From: Chitinophaga varians
GTDB lineage: Bacteria > Bacteroidota > Bacteroidia > Chitinophagales > Chitinophagaceae
Direction of reading: 5' to 3'
Assembly (NCBI RefSeq): GCF_012641275.1
Contig: NZ_JABAIA010000001.1
Span: 2,170,001 to 2,234,000, forward strand
DNA: 64,000 nt
The first letter of the stretch is position 1; each line of letters begins with the position of its first letter. The position numbers and the translations under genes were made by a program. This document shows, piece by piece, positions 61,634 through 64,000 of the stretch. Under the pieces are notes generated by a model. That model saw nothing but the letters and a program-made list of their open reading frames with translations. It did no database searches and was not told the origin of the DNA.

Positions 61634-62911
61634 GTGACCATAGAACAAATCTATCATATCTATCTGCAGCATGGCAGCATTCAGACAGACACCCGCAAGT
61701 TGCAACCGAATGATATTTTCTTTGCCCTGAAAGGAGATAATTTCAACGGCAATGAATTTGCTGCCAAAGCACTGGAAATGGGCGCAGCCTTCGCCGTGGT
61801 GGACGAGGCCGCGTATTATACGCAGCCAGACAAAATGGCGCTGGTAGACAACGTACTGGAAGCCTTGCAGGCACTCGCTTTATGGCACCGGAAACAGTTA
61901 AACATTCCTTTCCTCGCCATTACGGGCACTAACGGTAAAACCACTACGAAAGAGCTGGTCAACGCCGCCCTGTCTGCCGGTTTCAAAACTTTCGCCACTA
62001 TCGGCAACCTCAACAACCATATCGGCGTGCCGCTGACCATCCTGGCCATTAAGCCGGACGTGGAAATAGCCGTTATTGAAATGGGCGCCAGCCATCAGAA
62101 AGAGATCGCCAGCTACTGCACCATCGCATTGCCTACCCATGGCATTATCACCAATATCGGCAAAGCCCACCTTGAAGGGTTCGGCAGCGAAGAAGGTGTC
62201 CGCATCGCCAAAGGGGAACTGTATGATTACCTGCGCGCCAACGGCGGCACCGTATTCGTTTGCAACGACTATCCCTATCTCATGGACATGAGCAAGGGCA
62301 TCTCCCATATTATTACTTACGGCAGCAAAGAAGCCGACTACACCGGCACGCCCGCAGCAGACAAAGCTCTGCTGGGTGTTGAAGTAGCCAACGATAACAT
62401 CGGATTCATACAAACCAAACTTACCGGCGCGTATAACTTCCCTAATGTGATGGCCGCAGTAGCGGTAGCCAGCCACTTTAAAGTGCCGGCAGAAAAAATC
62501 GGTCCCGCCATCGCCGCCTATACGCCGTCCAACAACCGTTCACAGGTCATGCAGCGAGGCTCCAACACTATTATCATGGACGCCTATAATGCCAACCCCT
62601 CCAGCATGAAAGCTGCCATCGATAACTTCGTGGGCATCGAGGCCCCTAAAAAAGTACTGATGCTGGGCGCCATGATGGAACTGGGTACAGACAGTATCAA
62701 AGAACACGAAGCCCTGGTAGAACAATTACAACGTCATCACTGGGAAGCAGTAGTGCTGGTGGGCGGTGATTTTAAAAAGGTCAACCATCCTTACATTTAT
62801 CTTGATAACTCAGCAGAAGCGGCCCAATGGCTTCAGCAGCAACAGTTCCAGGACACACATATACTGATCAAAGGCTCCCGCAGCACCGGTATGGAAAAAG
62901 TGATCGCGTAA
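61634..62911 (+). CDS. murF: UDP-N-acetylmuramoyl-tripeptide--D-alanyl-D-alanine ligase
   Basis: Adds D-Ala-D-Ala to the peptidoglycan precursor in the cytoplasm. The 425-residue Mur ligase starts at a GTG. It has TDTRKLQPNDIFFALKGDNFNGN near 19-41, the ATP site TGTNGKTTTKELVNAAL near 96-112, IEMGASHQKEIASYC, and YNANPSSMKAAIDNF in the C-terminal part. All are diagnostic of MurF. It stands apart from other mur genes, as is common for murF in this phylum. Confidence 0.95.
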   Translation: MTIEQIYHIYLQHGSIQTDTRKLQPNDIFFALKGDNFNGNEFAAKALEMGAAFAVVDEAAYYTQPDKMALVDNVLEALQALALWHRKQLNIPFLAITGTNGKTTTKELVNAALSAGFKTFATIGNLNNHIGVPLTILAIKPDVEIAVIEMGASHQKEIASYCTIALPTHGIITNIGKAHLEGFGSEEGVRIAKGELYDYLRANGGTVFVCNDYPYLMDMSKGISHIITYGSKEADYTGTPAADKALLGVEVANDNIGFIQTKLTGAYNFPNVMAAVAVASHFKVPAEKIGPAIAAYTPSNNRSQVMQRGSNTIIMDAYNANPSSMKAAIDNFVGIEAPKKVLMLGAMMELGTDSIKEHEALVEQLQRHHWEAVVLVGGDFKKVNHPYIYLDNSAEAAQWLQQQQFQDTHILIKGSRSTGMEKVIA

Positions 62912-63013
62912 TTTATTTGCAGATTTTTTGGGCGAAATATTAATGATTTCATAATTGTATTATTTTTAATGCTATTATTTCTCATTTGATATTTGCCCAA
63001 AATCTGAATCGTA

Positions 63014-64000
63014 ATGCACAAGAACAATTGGTGTAAAACCCTATGTATGCTGGTTTGCATACTACTAATCCCTGCTTTGATTTTTGCCCAGGAAACCACC
63101 GCAGACATTGCCGGCATCATCGGCAGTGGCGACGGGCCCGTGCCAGGCGCCAGTATCGTAGCCCTGCATCAGCCAACCGGTACCCGTTATGTGACCGTAT
63201 CCCGTAAAGACGGACGCTTTAACCTGCCTAACCTCCGTGTGGGCGGCCCTTACGTGCTCACCGTGTCTTACATCGGTTTCAAAGATGAAAAAAGGGAAAA
63301 TATATTCCTCCAGCTGGGACAGGAATACAAAGCAGACATCAAGCTGCAACAGAGTACCAGCACCCTGAATGAAATTGTGGTGAAAACCGCCGCACAAAAC
63401 AAAGTAATCAACAAAGCCCGCACCGGCAGCCAGGAAGTGATCACCCGTGCGCAGATGGACCGCCTGCCCACTATCACCCGCTCCATGCAGGACTTTACCA
63501 AACTTACCCCTTCCGCCAATGGTCTTAATATCGGCGGCAGAAGCAATCAGCTCAACAACATCACGGTTGATGGCGCCAACTTTAACAACTCTTTCGGCCT
63601 GCAGCCTACCCTCGGCTCCCAGACCGCCTCTCAGCCAATCAGCCTCGAAGCGCTGGAACAGATACAGGTAAACGTTTCCCCTTATGACGTGAAACAAGGC
63701 GGCTTTTCCGGCGCCGGCATCAACAGCGTTACCAAAAGCGGTACCAACCAGTTCAAAGGCTCTGTGTACACTTATATCCAGTCACCCGGACTGCAGGGCC
63801 TGAAAGTAGGCAATGCCACCGTTACCAAACCTGTCTTCGATTACAACCTGCGCGGATTCTCCGCCGGCGGCGCTATCGTACAGAACAAACTGTTCTTCTT
63901 CGTGAGCGCTGAACAGGAAAGAATCACTGCACCTGCCACCAGCCTGATTGCTAACAGTAAAGCCGGCGCACCTGCCACAGGCAACGTTTCCAGGGCGGTA
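63014..64000 (+). CDS. Oar-like TonB-dependent receptor, N-terminal part (cut by window end)
   Basis: The open frame runs without stop to the last base (329 codons). It has a signal peptide ending in IFAQ (about residue 26), a carboxypeptidase-regulatory-like domain (about 30-115, PVPGASIVALHQPTGTRYVT), then a plug domain with GLNIGGRSNQLNNITVDGANFNN and VNVSPYDVKQGGFSGAGINSVTKSGTN. This is the Oar/large TonB receptor pattern rather than SusC. The C-terminal barrel lies outside the window. Substrate unknown. Confidence 0.9.
   Translation, partial: MHKNNWCKTLCMLVCILLIPALIFAQETTADIAGIIGSGDGPVPGASIVALHQPTGTRYVTVSRKDGRFNLPNLRVGGPYVLTVSYIGFKDEKRENIFLQLGQEYKADIKLQQSTSTLNEIVVKTAAQNKVINKARTGSQEVITRAQMDRLPTITRSMQDFTKLTPSANGLNIGGRSNQLNNITVDGANFNNSFGLQPTLGSQTASQPISLEALEQIQVNVSPYDVKQGGFSGAGINSVTKSGTNQFKGSVYTYIQSPGLQGLKVGNATVTKPVFDYNLRGFSAGGAIVQNKLFFFVSAEQERITAPATSLIANSKAGAPATGNVSRAV

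Overview
The window reads as a chromosome segment of a Bacteroidota bacterium, most likely of the family Chitinophagaceae (Chitinophaga-like). The evidence is a SusC/SusD pair, TonB-dependent receptors with carboxypeptidase-regulatory-like N-terminal domains, a GldB gliding/type IX secretion lipoprotein, a paired DUF1800/DUF1501 operon, DUF5777, many lipoproteins, and promoters with the Bacteroidota -7 element TAnnTTTG (seen at seven places) without Shine-Dalgarno sequences. The genus is an inference. Genes are densely packed, no gene-free stretch exceeds 300 bases, and I see no rRNA, tRNA, CRISPR array, prophage or intact insertion sequence.

Layout. 0.2-4.7 kb: SusC/SusD glycan-uptake pair. 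4.8-5.8 kb: an AT-richer DUF1016 nuclease-like gene, possibly acquired. 6-12.8 kb: penicillin-binding protein 1C, RarA, a truncated haemoglobin, a small membrane protein and an M13 peptidase lipoprotein. 13.0-16.7 kb: a copper-type cassette (small Cys-rich membrane protein, barrel with an N-terminal CDICGC, MbnP family lipoprotein, YHS lipoprotein, di-haem MbnH/CCP-like peroxidase). 16.8-24.6 kb: a putative phosphate-starvation island (beta-helix lipoprotein, TonB receptor, small unknown protein, PlcP/LpxH-like phosphoesterase, and a divergent DUF47-Pit phosphate transporter operon). 24.7-27.7 kb: rfbA, galE and a transketolase C-terminal subunit. 27.9-29.8 kb: ECF sigma factor operon. 29.8-31.9 kb: SnoaL-like protein, AraC regulator, metallo-beta-lactamase-fold hydrolase. 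31.9-37.8 kb: the elongasome operon mreB-mreC-mreD-mrdA-rodA, preceded by purD. 39.5-43.4 kb: POT and OPT peptide transporters. 44-46.9 kb: DUF1800/DUF1501. 46.9-53.3 kb: molybdenum cofactor cluster. 53.3-59.2 kb: acetyltransferase, serS, nadE, barrel protein, gldB, apaG. 59.3-61.5 kb: small zincin-like protein, DUF5777 barrel, YceI, cytochrome-like lipoprotein. 61.6-64.0 kb: murF and the start of an Oar-like TonB receptor cut by the window end.

The strongest discovery is regulatory. Three arrays of four TTAA/TTAC cores, each spaced exactly 11 bases apart, lie upstream of the TonB receptor (two arrays) and in the divergent region between the PlcP/LpxH-like phosphoesterase and the DUF47-Pit operon (one array). 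Direct repeats with an 11-base period are the architecture of PhoB/PhoP boxes. Together they suggest a Pho regulon locus in which the receptor and beta-helix lipoprotein collect a phosphorus source at the outer membrane, the phosphoesterase releases phosphate from lipid or another ester, and DUF47-Pit handles inorganic phosphate.

Other features worth attention are two families of long intergenic inverted repeats built from short tandem units (period 7, AATTACG; period 8, ATTTAG/ATTTGG), one of which flanks mreB on both sides; REP-like palindromes; a small conserved unknown inside the molybdenum cofactor cluster; and the MbnP/MbnH-type cassette.
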